DNA of 49,092 bases from the NCBI GenBank assembly GCA_945276085.1, contig CALYPO010000004.1:1-49092 (forward strand), in the 5' to 3' direction. The stretch comes from an uncultured Gilliamella sp. GTDB lineage: Bacteria; Pseudomonadota; Gammaproteobacteria; Enterobacterales; Orbaceae. Within the stretch, counting starts at the first letter, position 1; each line of letters begins with the position of its first letter. Positions 10,029 to 20,160 of the stretch are shown here, piece after piece. Under the pieces are notes generated by a model. The model ran no database searches. It had not been told where the DNA came from and worked only from the letters and a program-made list of their open reading frames with translations. Both the position numbers and the translations under genes were made by a program.

Positions 10029-10298
10029 ATGCCATCTGAATATATTAGCCATTTCGCCATACAAGCCATCAAGGTTGCAGCATCGCTTGCTGGTCCTTTA
10101 TTAATAGCGGCACTGGTCACAGGATTAATCATCAGTTTACTACAAGCAGCAACCCAAATTAATGAGATGACGTTATCTTTCATCCCAAAAATTTTGGCTG
10201 TTATTCTAGTATTAATTATTTTAGGTCCATCAATGCTAACCACAATGATCGACTATATTCGCCTTGTCATCACTAGCATTCCCAACCTAACAAGTTAA
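10029..10298 (+). CDS. fliQ: Flagellar export gate protein FliQ
   Basis: This 89-residue protein has two transmembrane helices, at about residues 16-38 and 52-75, and the family pattern SLLQAATQINEMTLSFIPKI. FliQ packs around the FliP-FliR complex of the export gate. AAGGA lies 7 nt before ATG 10029. The length equals that of E. coli FliQ. Confidence 0.97.
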   Translation: MPSEYISHFAIQAIKVAASLAGPLLIAALVTGLIISLLQAATQINEMTLSFIPKILAVILVLIILGPSMLTTMIDYIRLVITSIPNLTS

Positions 10299-10303
10299 CC
10301 TTA

Positions 10304-11107
10304 ATGGATTTAGCTATTGTCGATCTATTGAATATTGATTTTTTTGCTTGGGTTCAATCAAGTTTTCTCCCTTTTGTTCGTATTTTAGCTTTAATTATGG
10401 TCGCACCAATCACTGGCGAAAAAGAAGTACCAAACCGTGTAAAAATAGGTTTAGCAATACTTATTGTCATTGTGTTACCTTTACCAAAGTTAGACGACAA
10501 CCTTACCCTTTATTCGTTAATGGGCATCTGGATTATTGCTCAGCAAATCATGATTGGCATCCTAATTGGTTTTGCAATACAACTTACCTTTATGACGGTT
10601 AGATTTTCGGGGGAGTTAATTAGTATGCAAATGGGATTAGGAATGGCCACTTTTTATGATCCTATCAGCGGTCCATCAACCTCGGTATTATCACGTTTAA
10701 TTAATATTATTGCTATGTTGATATTTCTTAGTTTAGATGGTCATTTATGGTTACTTTACGGATTAGCTAACAGTTTTGATATCATTCCTATTACGGTCTA
10801 TCCTTTAAAACAAAACGGCTATTTAGCCTTAATCGAAATAACGGGTCTATTATTTAATAACGGTATTATGTTGGCATTACCATTAATGACATTATTACTT
10901 ATTATTAATCTGTCATTGGGCTTATTAAATAGATTTACACCACAACTATCAATTTTTGTGGTCGGCTACCCGCTTACATTATTATGTGGGCTAACGATGT
11001 TATCGTATCTATTTTCTGCTTTACCATTGTTTGTCGAATCAATTTTAGAACAGATCTTTTCAACAATTTCTCGCATCTTAATCTATCTTGCTGATGTATC
11101 TACTTAG
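10304..11107 (+). CDS. fliR: Flagellar export gate protein FliR
   Basis: FliR completes the FliPQR export gate. The 267-residue, highly hydrophobic protein has about six transmembrane helices and the conserved block GELISMQMGLGMATFYDPISGPSTSVLS near residues 104-130, typical of FliR. Only 5 nt separate it from fliQ. It ends the flagellar cluster; flhB, flhA, the flg genes and flagellin are not in the window. One base after its stop codon begins a 30-bp repeat (11109-11138). Confidence 0.96.
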   Translation: MDLAIVDLLNIDFFAWVQSSFLPFVRILALIMVAPITGEKEVPNRVKIGLAILIVIVLPLPKLDDNLTLYSLMGIWIIAQQIMIGILIGFAIQLTFMTVRFSGELISMQMGLGMATFYDPISGPSTSVLSRLINIIAMLIFLSLDGHLWLLYGLANSFDIIPITVYPLKQNGYLALIEITGLLFNNGIMLALPLMTLLLIINLSLGLLNRFTPQLSIFVVGYPLTLLCGLTMLSYLFSALPLFVESILEQIFSTISRILIYLADVST

Positions 11108-11108
11108 A

Positions 11109-11138
11109 CAAAAAAAGTTGAGGAACGGGGTTTTTGAA
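11109..11138 (+). repeat. 30-bp dispersed repeat, copy 1
   Basis: A 30-nt sequence with core GTTGAGGAACGGGGTTTTT, preceded by C and seven A residues and ended by GAA, recurs as a perfect reverse complement at 39557-39586. It is more GC-rich than its surroundings and lies in the convergent fliR/dacA spacer. Four bases after it, the 10-mer TAAATTAGAG (11143-11152) also follows copy 2 in the same plus-strand direction, although the core is inverted there. Function unknown. Confidence 0.85.
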
Positions 11139-11189
11139 CGCCTAAATTAGAGATAATTAACGCTTGATAAAATCAAATTTTGCTTAAAA

Positions 11190-11229
11190 TAAAAAACCGC
11201 TGCGTAAACAAAAGTCACACAGCGGTTAT
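11190..11229 (-). terminator. Rho-independent terminator of dacA
   Basis: The arms AACCGCTG (11195-11202) and CAGCGGTT (11220-11227) form an 8-bp perfect stem. Read on the minus strand, the stem is followed by a run of six T residues. It lies 12 nt beyond the dacA stop. On the plus strand no T-run follows, so it mainly serves the mrdA-rodA-dacA transcript. Confidence 0.85.
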
Positions 11230-11239
11230 TAAGAAAAAA

Positions 11240-12421
11240 TTAATTAAATAATTTATGGAATTGTAAACATATCCAATCCCAAATGCCGCCGAAGAATCCA
11301 GTTTCCTCAATATTTTCAAGCGCAACTAAAGATTGTTCATTGATAACTTTATCATCCAATAAAAATTGAATTTTACCAACCGCGGTTCCTTTGGTTATTG
11401 GTGCATAAATATAATCATCAATGGTATATTGCACTTTAACATCTGCTGAACGACCTTTCGGCACTGTGATATAAGCGCCATTGATCGCACCTAATTTAAC
11501 TTTATTTTCATCACCATACCAAATTGACTCAATCGCGAGTGGATCATTGGGTTTTACTGGATTTGCCGTTTCAAAGAATCTGAATCCCCACGTAAGTAAT
11601 TTTTTACTTTCTTCTTCACGACCTTTAAATGTTCGACCACCCAATACCGCTGAAATTAAACGTGTATTACCATCAACAGCAGAAGCAACAAGGTTATAAC
11701 CGGCTGCGTTAGTATGTCCAGTTTTAATGCCATCTACATTTAATGTAGTATCCCAAAGTAATCCATTACGATTCATTTGAGGTTTAGAAAGATTGTAGGT
11801 AAATTCTTTTTCTTTATAAATTGCATATTCTTTTGGTAAGTCACGGATTAAAGCCTGACCTAACAACGCCATATCTTTAGCTGTGGTATATTGACCCGGT
11901 GCATCAAGCCCGTGCACAGTTTCAAAATGAGTGTGTTGTAATCCAATTTTTTTCGCATATTCATTCATCAAATTAACGAAAGCACCTTGGCTACCTGCAA
12001 CATGTTCAGCCATAGCAATACATGCGTCGTTACCCGATTGAATAATGATACCTTTATTTAAATCAGAGACCGAAACAGTCTTACCGACTTCTAAAAACAT
12101 TAATGATGAGCCTTTTAATACTGGGTTACCTGTTGCCCACGCATCTTTACTCACTAATACCATATCATCATTTTTAATTCGGCCTGATTCTAAGGCTTGA
12201 CCAACAACATAACTTGTCATCATTTTAGTTAAACTTGCTGGATCACGTTGTTGTTCCGCATTATATTGCGCTAAAATTTCGCCAGATTTGGCATCCATTA
12301 AGATATACGCTTCAGCATCTAGTTGTGGAATAGCCGGTATAGGAAAAGCCATTTCCGCAGAAGCAGAAGAACATATTGCGAGCACTAATAATCCAAAAGA
12401 TAATTTAAATTTCTTTTTCAT
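11240..12421 (-). CDS. dacA: D-alanyl-D-alanine carboxypeptidase, PBP5/6 type
   Basis: This is a periplasmic serine DD-carboxypeptidase that trims pentapeptide stems of peptidoglycan. It has 393 residues with a signal peptide to about residue 22. Active-site motifs are complete: SLTK at 63-66, then SGN (QSGNDACIA) and KTG ([11 protein letters not shown]). The C-terminal beta domain ends in an amphipathic helix ([17 protein letters not shown]) like the membrane anchor of E. coli PBP5. It lies 14 nt after rodA; no rlpA gene lies between them as in E. coli. Confidence 0.96.
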   Translation of the reverse strand: MKKKFKLSFGLLVLAICSSASAEMAFPIPAIPQLDAEAYILMDAKSGEILAQYNAEQQRDPASLTKMMTSYVVGQALESGRIKNDDMVLVSKDAWATGNPVLKGSSLMFLEVGKTVSVSDLNKGIIIQSGNDACIAMAEHVAGSQGAFVNLMNEYAKKIGLQHTHFETVHGLDAPGQYTTAKDMALLGQALIRDLPKEYAIYKEKEFTYNLSKPQMNRNGLLWDTTLNVDGIKTGHTNAAGYNLVASAVDGNTRLISAVLGGRTFKGREEESKKLLTWGFRFFETANPVKPNDPLAIESIWYGDENKVKLGAINGAYITVPKGRSADVKVQYTIDDYIYAPITKGTAVGKIQFLLDDKVINEQSLVALENIEETGFFGGIWDWICLQFHKLFN

Positions 12422-12435
12422 TTATAAAAATTCCG

Positions 12436-13545
12436 TTAAATGTTTTTAGATAACATATATCGATGAGTGTGAATAGACATCATAATGCCAAAACTTGCCA
12501 TTAAAACGACTAATGATGAGCCACCATAACTTATTAGTGGTAATGGTACACCAACTACTGGCAATATTCCACTGACCATACCGATATTAATAAATACATA
12601 GACAAAAAAGACCAAAATTAAACCACCAGAAAGGATTCGGCCAAAAGTCGTTTGTGCTTGAGAGGCAATAATCAAACCTCTAATTATTAAGCATAAGAAT
12701 AAGACCAGCAAAATAATCGAGCCAATAAAACCAAACTCTTCTGCGATGACTGAAAAAATGAAATCAGTATGGCGTTCAGGTAAAAATTCTAACTGTGACT
12801 GGGTACCTTCTAGCCAGCCTTTGCCCCATATTCCACCTGATCCAATTGCTGTTTTAGATTGAAGAATATGATAGCCAGTACCATTAGGGTCACGTTCAGG
12901 ATTAATTAGCGTTAATACTCGTTCACGTTGATAATCGTGCATTAAGTAGAACCACATAATCGGTACAAAGATAGCCAACAATATCAAAGCAACAAGAATA
13001 AATCGCCAATTAATACCAGCCAAAAAGATAATAAAAATACCAGACATGACAATTAAAATAGCAGTTCCCAAATCGGGTTGCATTGCCACTAATAGTGTTG
13101 GCACACCGATAATAGCTAATGTTTGTAAGGTCGTTTTTAGTGGTGGAGGGCAACCATCACGATGAATAAATTTAGCTACCATTAAAGGAACAGCAATTTT
13201 AGCAATTTCTGAGGGTTGAAAACGAATAACTCCTAAGTCTAACCAGCGTTGAGCGCCTTTACTGGTGTAGCCAAAAATATCAACCAATAGTAATATAAAA
13301 ATACAGGCAATATAAAGATAAGGTGCCCACTGTTCATAACTTCTTGGTGAAAACTGTGCAAAGACAATCATCACAAAAAAACCAAGTAATATTTGGATCA
13401 CTCTTTTTTGCATCATATCTATATCTTGGCCGCTAGCACTCCATAGAATATAAAGGCTATAACCAAGTAGTAAAGAGATAAATAAGCAAAAAAGCGGATC
13501 GATATGTATCTTTTGCCAAAAAGATTTCTTAATATTATTCATCAT
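12436..13545 (-). CDS. rodA: Rod-shape peptidoglycan glycosyltransferase RodA
   Basis: RodA is a SEDS-family glycosyltransferase that polymerises glycan strands with PBP2 in the elongasome. The 369-residue, ten-helix membrane protein has family blocks [29 protein letters not shown], the [20 protein letters not shown] loop, and [13 protein letters not shown] near the C-terminus. Its start overlaps the mrdA stop by one base (TAATG), so translation is probably coupled with its partner. Confidence 0.97.
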   Translation of the reverse strand: MMNNIKKSFWQKIHIDPLFCLFISLLLGYSLYILWSASGQDIDMMQKRVIQILLGFFVMIVFAQFSPRSYEQWAPYLYIACIFILLLVDIFGYTSKGAQRWLDLGVIRFQPSEIAKIAVPLMVAKFIHRDGCPPPLKTTLQTLAIIGVPTLLVAMQPDLGTAILIVMSGIFIIFLAGINWRFILVALILLAIFVPIMWFYLMHDYQRERVLTLINPERDPNGTGYHILQSKTAIGSGGIWGKGWLEGTQSQLEFLPERHTDFIFSVIAEEFGFIGSIILLVLFLCLIIRGLIIASQAQTTFGRILSGGLILVFFVYVFINIGMVSGILPVVGVPLPLISYGGSSLVVLMASFGIMMSIHTHRYMLSKNI

Positions 13546-15491
13546 TAATCTTCATGTCCTGTATTAGGTGATTCATCGTTTAATTCCGTTGAGTTATCAC
13601 CTTCAAGATAATAATCTAGTATCTTACGTGCGACTGCACCACCGTTGGAGCTTCCTCCTCCACCATTTTCCAGAACAATCGCTAAGGCTATTTTCGGTTT
13701 ATCGTAAGGTGCGTAAGCAATAAATAAAGCATGATCGCGTAAATGTTCAGGTATTCTATGTGCGTTATAGGTTTCGTTTTCTTTTAAACCATAAACTTGA
13801 GCAGTACCTGATTTACCCGCGGCTTGATATTTAGCGCCTGCATAAACTTTACGCGCGGTGCCTCGAGCACCAAACATTACTCGGTGCATACCTTCTTTTG
13901 CTAATGCCCAATAGGTTGGATTAACATCAACAAGACTGTTTTTTTCAATATATTTTGATGGATCAATCAGTGGTTGATTTTGATTGGTATTGATAATGTC
14001 GCTCTTTTTATATAATAAAAAGTGTGGTGTATAGGTTTTACCATTATTAATTAGTGTAGTTAATGCTTTAGCCATTTGCATTGGCGTTGCTGTCCAATAA
14101 CCTTGACCTATACCGACAGGAATAGTGTCTCCTTGTAACCAAGATTTTTTATGGCGTTTTAATTTCCATTCACGACTTGGCATGACAGCTCGTGTCTCTT
14201 CACTAGGCGAGATATCAATGCCTGTTCGCTGGCCATAACCAAACTTAGTCATCCATAAATTTAAGCGATCTATCCCCATGTCATATGCAACTTGGTAAAA
14301 ATAGGTATCTACTGATTCTTCTATCGCTCGTAATACATCGACATGACCATGTCCCCATTTTAACCAGTCTCGATAACGTCTTTCAGTACCCGGTAATTGC
14401 CACCAACCCGGATCGTTAACCACACTTTTTGGTGAAACAACGCCTTCACTTAATGCTGCTATCGAAATAAATGGTTTAACAGTTGAAGCTGGGGGATAAG
14501 CACCGAGCAATGCACGGTTAAATAGTGGTTTACTTGGATCATTAAGTAACTCACTATATTTCTTACTTGAAATACCACCTACAAAGTCGTTTGAATCATA
14601 ACTTGGGCTTGATACCATTGCTAATATTTCACCATTATTTGGATTAATAGCAACAACCGATGCTTTACGGCCAGCAAGCAGTGATTCAATATAGAGTTGT
14701 AATTTGAGATTAATGGATAAATAGATATCTTCACCCGCTTGTGGTGGATGTTGTTCAAGTAAGCGAACAATACGACCTCGGCTATTGACTTCAACCTTTT
14801 CGTTACCCGCCGTGCCATGTAAAACATCTTCGTAATATCGTTCAATCCCCATTTTTCCAATATTAAAGGTAGCCACGTAATTGCTAGCTTTATTTTCTTC
14901 TTCTAGACGTTGCTTATCTTGACTGTTTATTTTAGATATATAACCAAGAATATGGGTAAGTGAAGCACCGTATGGATAATATCGATGTTGAATTTTTACA
15001 ATCGATACAAAAGGAAATCGATGCTGATCAACAATAAACCGAGCAATTTGTTTTTCGGTTAAGTTTTCTTTAAGTGGTACAGGACGATGAGATCGATAAT
15101 TTCGTCGCTCCTTTTGGAAGTTTTCAATATCTTCATCAGTTAAATCAACAATCTTTTTTAATTGTTCAAATTGCTCATTAAGGTTTTTAGTTTTGTCAGG
15201 AACAATATTAAGTTGATAGGTAATATTATTTATCGCTAATGGCGTGCCATTACGATCATAAATCATACCGCGACTTGGAGGAATAGGGATAATTTCAATA
15301 CGATTATTGTTCGATTTGGTGCTGTAATAACTAAAATTCGATATTTGCAAATCAGCTAAATTGGCTAATAATACAAAAATTAGTAGTATAATTACGACAA
15401 ATGCAAACAGTGCTCTACGCAAAAATAAGTTTGTTTCTGCGGAGTGATCGCGAATATAGCCTTTTTTTGTTTTACCTGAAATAGAGATAAT
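13545..15491 (-). CDS. mrdA: Penicillin-binding protein 2, probable AUU or AUC start
   Basis: PBP2 is the elongasome transpeptidase paired with RodA. Motifs present are a transmembrane helix, the dimerisation region with [13 protein letters not shown], active-site STVK (PPASTVKP), SVD and KSGTAQV. The first AUG/GUG/UUG-type codon is TTG 15422, which gives 625 residues, but family homology extends further upstream: the frame reads [18 protein letters not shown], like RDYTAESALFVRRAL of E. coli. No ATG, GTG or TTG lies between that segment and an in-frame TAG (15494-15492). A strong AGGAG (15500-15496) precedes ATT 15491 (4 nt) and ATC 15488 (7 nt). I annotate from 15491, giving about 648 residues; the exact start is open. 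Confidence 0.93.
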   Translation of the reverse strand: MISISGKTKKGYIRDHSAETNLFLRRALFAFVVIILLIFVLLANLADLQISNFSYYSTKSNNNRIEIIPIPPSRGMIYDRNGTPLAINNITYQLNIVPDKTKNLNEQFEQLKKIVDLTDEDIENFQKERRNYRSHRPVPLKENLTEKQIARFIVDQHRFPFVSIVKIQHRYYPYGASLTHILGYISKINSQDKQRLEEENKASNYVATFNIGKMGIERYYEDVLHGTAGNEKVEVNSRGRIVRLLEQHPPQAGEDIYLSINLKLQLYIESLLAGRKASVVAINPNNGEILAMVSSPSYDSNDFVGGISSKKYSELLNDPSKPLFNRALLGAYPPASTVKPFISIAALSEGVVSPKSVVNDPGWWQLPGTERRYRDWLKWGHGHVDVLRAIEESVDTYFYQVAYDMGIDRLNLWMTKFGYGQRTGIDISPSEETRAVMPSREWKLKRHKKSWLQGDTIPVGIGQGYWTATPMQMAKALTTLINNGKTYTPHFLLYKKSDIINTNQNQPLIDPSKYIEKNSLVDVNPTYWALAKEGMHRVMFGARGTARKVYAGAKYQAAGKSGTAQVYGLKENETYNAHRIPEHLRDHALFIAYAPYDKPKIALAIVLENGGGGSSNGGAVARKILDYYLEGDNSTELNDESPNTGHED

Positions 15492-15511
15492 CTAACTCCT
15501 CTAAATTCTGT

Positions 15512-16513
15512 TTATAGATGTTCTTTTTGTTCCCATTTTTCATAAGCATTAACAATTCTAGCTACCACAGGATGGCGAACTACATCTTCACTCTTGAAAA
15601 AATTAAAACTAATATCTTCAACTTCATTTAATACTTCTATTGCGTGACGTAACCCAGATTTTTGATGACGAGGTAAATCTATTTGGGTTATATCACCCGT
15701 TATTACCGCTTTAGAATTAAAACCAATGCGCGTTAAAAACATTTTCATTTGTTCTATTGTTGTGTTTTGGCTTTCATCAAGAATAATAAATGCATCATTG
15801 AGTGTACGCCCACGCATATAAGCTAACGGTGCAACTTCAATCACACTTTTTTCAATTAGTTTTTCGACTTTTTCAAAACCAAGCATTTCAAATAAAGCAT
15901 CGTAAAGCGGACGCAAATAAGGATCGACTTTTTGGCTTAAATCACCTGGTAAAAAACCCAATTTTTCACCGGCTTCAACTGCAGGGCGTGTTAATACAAT
16001 TCGTCTAACTTGTTGTTTTTCAAGTGCATCAACTGCGGCAGCTACAGCTAAATAGGTTTTACCTGTACCAGCAGGACCGATACCAAAAGAGATGTCATAA
16101 TCTAATACATGAGCAATATATTGTGCTTGATTAGGCGTGCGGGGTTTTATTACTCCTCGCTTGGTCTTTATCATCACTTGTTTGCTACCATGCAGATCAA
16201 CATAACTAGGTGCGTGTTCATTAGCTTTTTCTAACGCACCTGATTCTTTAATAGCTAAATGTATCTGCTCTGGTTCTATATCGACAATACTGTCTTTTAC
16301 TTTAGTTTGTTTATACAGCGATTGTAAAATCTCAGTTGCCGCTTTTGCACAAATTGTATCGCCAGTAATAGCAAATTGATTACCCCGATGGTTTATTTCT
16401 AATCCTAATCGTCGTTCAAGTTGTTTGATATTGTCATCATAAGGACCACAAAGACTATTAAGCCGCTGATTATCTGCTGGTTCAAGCATTGTTTCATATG
16501 TCGTAATATTCAA
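15512..16513 (-). CDS. ybeZ: PhoH-family ATPase YbeZ
   Basis: This 333-residue PhoH-like P-loop NTPase matches E. coli YbeZ closely, including NITTYETMLEPADNQRL at the start and LEPADN-CGPYDDNIKQLERRLG. Walker A is GPAGTGKT (about residues 145-152) and Walker B lies in DAFIILDESQNTT. YbeZ is linked to the RNase YbeY and to rRNA processing. It follows miaB as in E. coli, but ybeY and lnt do not come next; mrdA does, after about 17 nt. Confidence 0.95.
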   Translation of the reverse strand: MNITTYETMLEPADNQRLNSLCGPYDDNIKQLERRLGLEINHRGNQFAITGDTICAKAATEILQSLYKQTKVKDSIVDIEPEQIHLAIKESGALEKANEHAPSYVDLHGSKQVMIKTKRGVIKPRTPNQAQYIAHVLDYDISFGIGPAGTGKTYLAVAAAVDALEKQQVRRIVLTRPAVEAGEKLGFLPGDLSQKVDPYLRPLYDALFEMLGFEKVEKLIEKSVIEVAPLAYMRGRTLNDAFIILDESQNTTIEQMKMFLTRIGFNSKAVITGDITQIDLPRHQKSGLRHAIEVLNEVEDISFNFFKSEDVVRHPVVARIVNAYEKWEQKEHL

Positions 16514-16604
16514 AGATATGTCCCCAAATCGTTTATTTTAAACACGTTCTTTTGAGCCAAAATTTATCAACATGTTATATATTATTATTTCAATCATTAT
16601 TTAA

Positions 16605-18032
16605 TTATGGTTGATAGATAGCCACACCTAAATCGTTTTCTTTACGGGTACGAGAGATGACCGATATTGGTGATTCGCTCACACGTAAATTCATCTGATC
16701 CTCTGTTCTTACTACTTTACCACGCAATGAGTTAGGATAAACATCGGTAATTTCAACATCAACAAATTTACCAATCATATCCGGACTACCTTCAAAATTA
16801 ACAATACGATTATTTTCTGTTCGTCCAGTTAATTCCATAAGATCCTTTTTAGAAGGGCCTTCAACTAAAATACGTTGCACAGTATTTAACATGCGACGAC
16901 TAAATTGCATTGCTTGTTGATTGATTCGTTCTTGGAGAATATAGAGCCTTTGTTTTTTCTCTTCTTCAGAAACGTTATCTTCCATTTCAGCAGCAGGTGT
17001 ACCTGGTCGTGCTGAATAGACAAAGCTATAACTTAAATCAAAATTAACATCAGCAATGAGTTTCATGGTTTGTTCAAAATCTTCTTGGGTTTCACCAGGG
17101 AATCCAACAATAAAGTCTGAACTAATTTGAATGTCAGGACGAACTTTGCGTAATTTGCGAATGATTGATTTATATTCAATTGCTGTATGAGTGCGTTTCA
17201 TTAAATTTAACACTCGGTCAGAACCACTTTGTACCGGCAAATGTAAAAAGTTAACCAGTTCTGGCGTATCACGATATACATCGATGATATCATCAGTAAA
17301 TTCAATTGGATGGCTGGTTGTAAAGCGAATGCGATCAATACCATCAATAGCAGCAACTAAGCGTAGTAGTTCAGCGAAAGAACAAATATCACCATCGAAA
17401 GTTGGCCCTCGATAAGCATTTACATTTTGACCCAGTAAATTAACTTCGCGTACACCTTGTTCAGCAAGTTGAGCTATTTCATAAATTACATCATCACAAG
17501 GTCGGCTCACCTCTTCACCACGAGTGTAAGGTACCACACAATAAGTACAGTATTTATTACATCCTTCCATAATTGAAACAAAAGCTGTTGGACCTTCACT
17601 GCGAGGTTCGGGTAAACGGTCAAATTTTTCAATTTCAGGAAAACTAACATCAACCACATGATGACCATTACCACTACGAATTTGTTCAATCATCTCGGGT
17701 AAACGATGAAAAGTTTGTGGTCCAAAAATAATATCAACAAAAGGAGCACGCTTACGGATATGTGCACCTTCTTGTGATGCTACGCAACCACCTACACCAA
17801 TGATGATATCAGGGTTATGTTGTTTTAAATTTTTCCAACGGCCTAGTTGATGAAAGACTTTTTCTTGGGCTTTTTCTCGAATAGAGCAAGTATTTAATAG
17901 TAAAATATCTGCTTCTTCGGCATTTTCTGTTAAAGTTAAACCATGGGTGGATTCAAGGAGATCTGCCATTTTTGTTGAATCATATTCATTCATTTGGCAA
18001 CCCCAAGTTTTGATATGTAATTTTTTGCTCAT
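16605..18032 (-). CDS. miaB: tRNA-2-methylthio-N6-isopentenyladenosine synthase MiaB
   Basis: MiaB is the radical SAM methylthiotransferase that adds a 2-methylthio group to i6A37 in tRNA, after MiaA (also encoded here, at 42765). It has three N-terminal cluster cysteines ([28 protein letters not shown]), the radical SAM motif CNKYCTYC, and a C-terminal TRAM domain from about residue 375. I start at ATG 18032 ([13 protein letters not shown]), one codon inside the longest frame; this gives 475 residues, as in E. coli. Confidence 0.97.
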   Translation of the reverse strand: MSKKLHIKTWGCQMNEYDSTKMADLLESTHGLTLTENAEEADILLLNTCSIREKAQEKVFHQLGRWKNLKQHNPDIIIGVGGCVASQEGAHIRKRAPFVDIIFGPQTFHRLPEMIEQIRSGNGHHVVDVSFPEIEKFDRLPEPRSEGPTAFVSIMEGCNKYCTYCVVPYTRGEEVSRPCDDVIYEIAQLAEQGVREVNLLGQNVNAYRGPTFDGDICSFAELLRLVAAIDGIDRIRFTTSHPIEFTDDIIDVYRDTPELVNFLHLPVQSGSDRVLNLMKRTHTAIEYKSIIRKLRKVRPDIQISSDFIVGFPGETQEDFEQTMKLIADVNFDLSYSFVYSARPGTPAAEMEDNVSEEEKKQRLYILQERINQQAMQFSRRMLNTVQRILVEGPSKKDLMELTGRTENNRIVNFEGSPDMIGKFVDVEITDVYPNSLRGKVVRTEDQMNLRVSESPISVISRTRKENDLGVAIYQP

Positions 18033-18298
18033 CAATAACTCAGCTATATTTAATTGTTAAAATGAAAACGGGTTTAAATCCGTGATTTTAGCGTGCCATA
18101 TTGTAATCCTTTGTGATTGTAGGGTCTATAATTAATATAAAAAACTATATTTATATGCTTTATTTAGAAAATAATGTCTAATTAGTAATTAATCTATCGA
18201 AAAAACAACTGATTATGATAATCATTCTTTTTAATATCGTTTTATTTTATGCTATTATTCTTGGCCTATTAATATTACTAATATAAAAGTGTCTAGGT
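18033..18298. promoter_or_regulatory. Divergent miaB/amiC control region
   Basis: This is a 266-nt AT-rich spacer between divergent genes. A TATAAT sits at about 18126-18131, but with no well-spaced -35 on the plus strand. The clearest motif is a Fur-box-like palindrome at 18211-18229, listed separately. Promoters for both genes must lie here. Confidence 0.4.
18211..18229. promoter_or_regulatory. Possible Fur box upstream of amiC
   Basis: The 19-mer GATTATGATAATCATTCTT matches the Fur consensus GATAATGATAATCATTATC at 16 of 19 positions, with an intact central TGATAATCA. It lies 70 nt before amiC. Amidase genes are not usual Fur targets, and AT-rich sequence produces such matches by chance, so this is only a candidate. 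Confidence 0.35.
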
Positions 18299-19531
18299 AT
18301 GTCGAAAACTTTTAGTCCAACAAAGCGCTTTTTGATCAAAGGCATTATTGCTACTTGTCTATTATCTGTTACACGAGTTGGCTTTGCTGCGGCAATGGCT
18401 CAAGTTGTGGCTGTGCGTGTTTGGCCTTCATCAACCTATACACGAATAACGTTAGAATCAAACGTTAAGCTTAATTATAAAAGCGCACAATTATATAACC
18501 CTGATCGTATGGTGATTGATATTGATAATCTCAATTTAAATCCAATATTAAAAGCCGTTTCGACAAAAGTTTTAAGTCGTGATCCTTTTATTAAATCTAT
18601 ACGTGCATTACAGTTAGATCCTAAAACTGTACGTATTATGATCGAATTAAAACAGGGTATTGATCCTAATACGTTTACATTACCACCGATTGCTGAATTT
18701 AAACATCGATTAGTCGTTGATCTTTATCCGTCTAAACCGGCTACAGCTAATGATGATCCTTTACTTGCTCTTTTAGAAGAGTATCAAAAAGGGGATCTAA
18801 ATAAAAAACAAGCGCAAATAAAATCGCCAACGAATAAAAATAAAAACTCGCCTGTTATTGTTATGCTCGATCCTGGTCATGGTGGTGAGGATCCTGGTGC
18901 GATTGGCTACAAAAGAACACGAGAAAAAGACATTGTTTTGCAAATTGCCAGACGAACATATAGTTTGCTAAAAAAAGAACCAAATATAAAAGTTTATATG
19001 ACTCGTAATGAAGATGTTTTTATTCCATTAAAAGTTCGAGTAGCGAAAGCGAGATCTTTACATGCGGATCTATTTGTCTCTATCCATGCTGATGCTTTTG
19101 CGAGTCGATCTGTTAGAGGGTCATCTGTATTTGCTTTATCAACACGTGGAGCTAGTAGTTCTGCTGCAAGTTATTTAGCCCAAACTCAAAATGATGCAGA
19201 CCAAATAGGTGGTGTTAGCCGAAGTGGTGATAAATATTTAGATAACACTATTTTAGATTTAGTGCAAAAAACAACCCTTTCTAATGGTGTATTATTAGGA
19301 AGTGCTATTTTAAATCGAATGAAAAATGTGAATAAATTACATAAACCATCGATAGAAAAAGCAGGTTTTGCAGTGTTAAAAGCACCAGATATTCCATCAG
19401 TTTTAGTTGAAACAGCCTTTATTAGTAATATAGCTGAAGAGCAAAAACTTAAAACAGCAGCCTTCCAAAATCAAGTTTCTAAAGCCATAGTTGATGGTAT
19501 TAAGGATTATTTGAAAAGACGTAAAAATTGA
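18299..19531 (+). CDS. amiC: N-acetylmuramoyl-L-alanine amidase AmiC
   Basis: AmiC is a zinc amidase that cleaves septal peptidoglycan for daughter-cell separation. The 410 residues comprise a signal sequence, an N-terminal AMIN domain ([20 protein letters not shown]) that targets the septum, and an Amidase_3 domain from about residue 183 with zinc ligands in [16 protein letters not shown] and SIHADAF. Alignment with E. coli AmiC is end to end. E. coli AmiC uses a twin-arginine signal; here the equivalent position reads TKRFLIK, with KR in place of RR. Confidence 0.95.
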   Translation: MSKTFSPTKRFLIKGIIATCLLSVTRVGFAAAMAQVVAVRVWPSSTYTRITLESNVKLNYKSAQLYNPDRMVIDIDNLNLNPILKAVSTKVLSRDPFIKSIRALQLDPKTVRIMIELKQGIDPNTFTLPPIAEFKHRLVVDLYPSKPATANDDPLLALLEEYQKGDLNKKQAQIKSPTNKNKNSPVIVMLDPGHGGEDPGAIGYKRTREKDIVLQIARRTYSLLKKEPNIKVYMTRNEDVFIPLKVRVAKARSLHADLFVSIHADAFASRSVRGSSVFALSTRGASSSAASYLAQTQNDADQIGGVSRSGDKYLDNTILDLVQKTTLSNGVLLGSAILNRMKNVNKLHKPSIEKAGFAVLKAPDIPSVLVETAFISNIAEEQKLKTAAFQNQVSKAIVDGIKDYLKRRKN

Positions 19532-19558
19532 TCTAAAAAGTGATTAGATCAATTTGTT
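19528..19558. terminator. Bidirectional terminator between amiC and rsmG
   Basis: A perfect 9-bp stem, TTGATCTAA (19528-19536) and TTAGATCAA (19544-19552), has a 7-nt loop. It is followed by TTTGTTTTTT on the plus strand and by TTTTT on the minus strand. It overlaps the amiC stop and sits 8 nt beyond the end of rsmG, so it can serve both convergent genes. Confidence 0.9.
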
Positions 19559-19560
19559 TT

Positions 19561-20160
19561 TTATTCAATGATCATTAATCGTCTTTCAGCATTCAATTCA
19601 GGTATGGTAAGTTTTATATCTTGTTTAAGCGTAAATCCTTCAGGGATCGGATCAAGATCACTGCCTTTTAACGCATAAAATAATCCTTGTTCATTAGGAA
19701 GATGTTTACACCAGGTTAACATATCTTGTAAAGAAGCAAATGCTCGACTTATTACCCCATCGAATTTTTTTTGATTATATTCTTCAATACGGCTTTGAAT
19801 TGGTTGAATATTTGGTAGCTTTAATTCAAATTGAACTTGTTTTAAAAAACGGATCCTTTTACCTAAACTGTCAACGAGATCAAATTGTTTGTCTGGATTG
19901 ATAATTGCTAAAGGAATCCCTGGTAATCCAGGGCCTGTACCTACATCAATAAACGTGCTACCAACTAAATAAGGTGAAACAACTAAGCTATCCATAATAT
20001 GTTTTATTAACATTTCATTAGGATCACGCACCGCTGTTAGGTTGTAAGCTTTATTCCATTTATTAAGCATTTCAACGTAATTGATCAGTTGATCAATTTG
20101 CTGACAATTGATTGAAAGATCCGTTTGATCAATAAGATTAATGAGTTTCTTTTTTAACAT
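19561..20160 (-). CDS. rsmG: 16S rRNA (guanine527-N7)-methyltransferase RsmG
   Basis: RsmG (GidB) methylates G527 of 16S rRNA. The 199-residue protein has the SAM-binding motif [17 protein letters not shown] (about 86-102) and the family block [18 protein letters not shown](I)KHI. It overlaps the 3' end of mnmG by 23 nt, the classical gidA-gidB arrangement beside oriC. In E. coli the atp operon follows; here the neighbour is the convergent amiC. Confidence 0.96.
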   Translation of the reverse strand: MLKKKLINLIDQTDLSINCQQIDQLINYVEMLNKWNKAYNLTAVRDPNEMLIKHIMDSLVVSPYLVGSTFIDVGTGPGLPGIPLAIINPDKQFDLVDSLGKRIRFLKQVQFELKLPNIQPIQSRIEEYNQKKFDGVISRAFASLQDMLTWCKHLPNEQGLFYALKGSDLDPIPEGFTLKQDIKLTIPELNAERRLMIIE

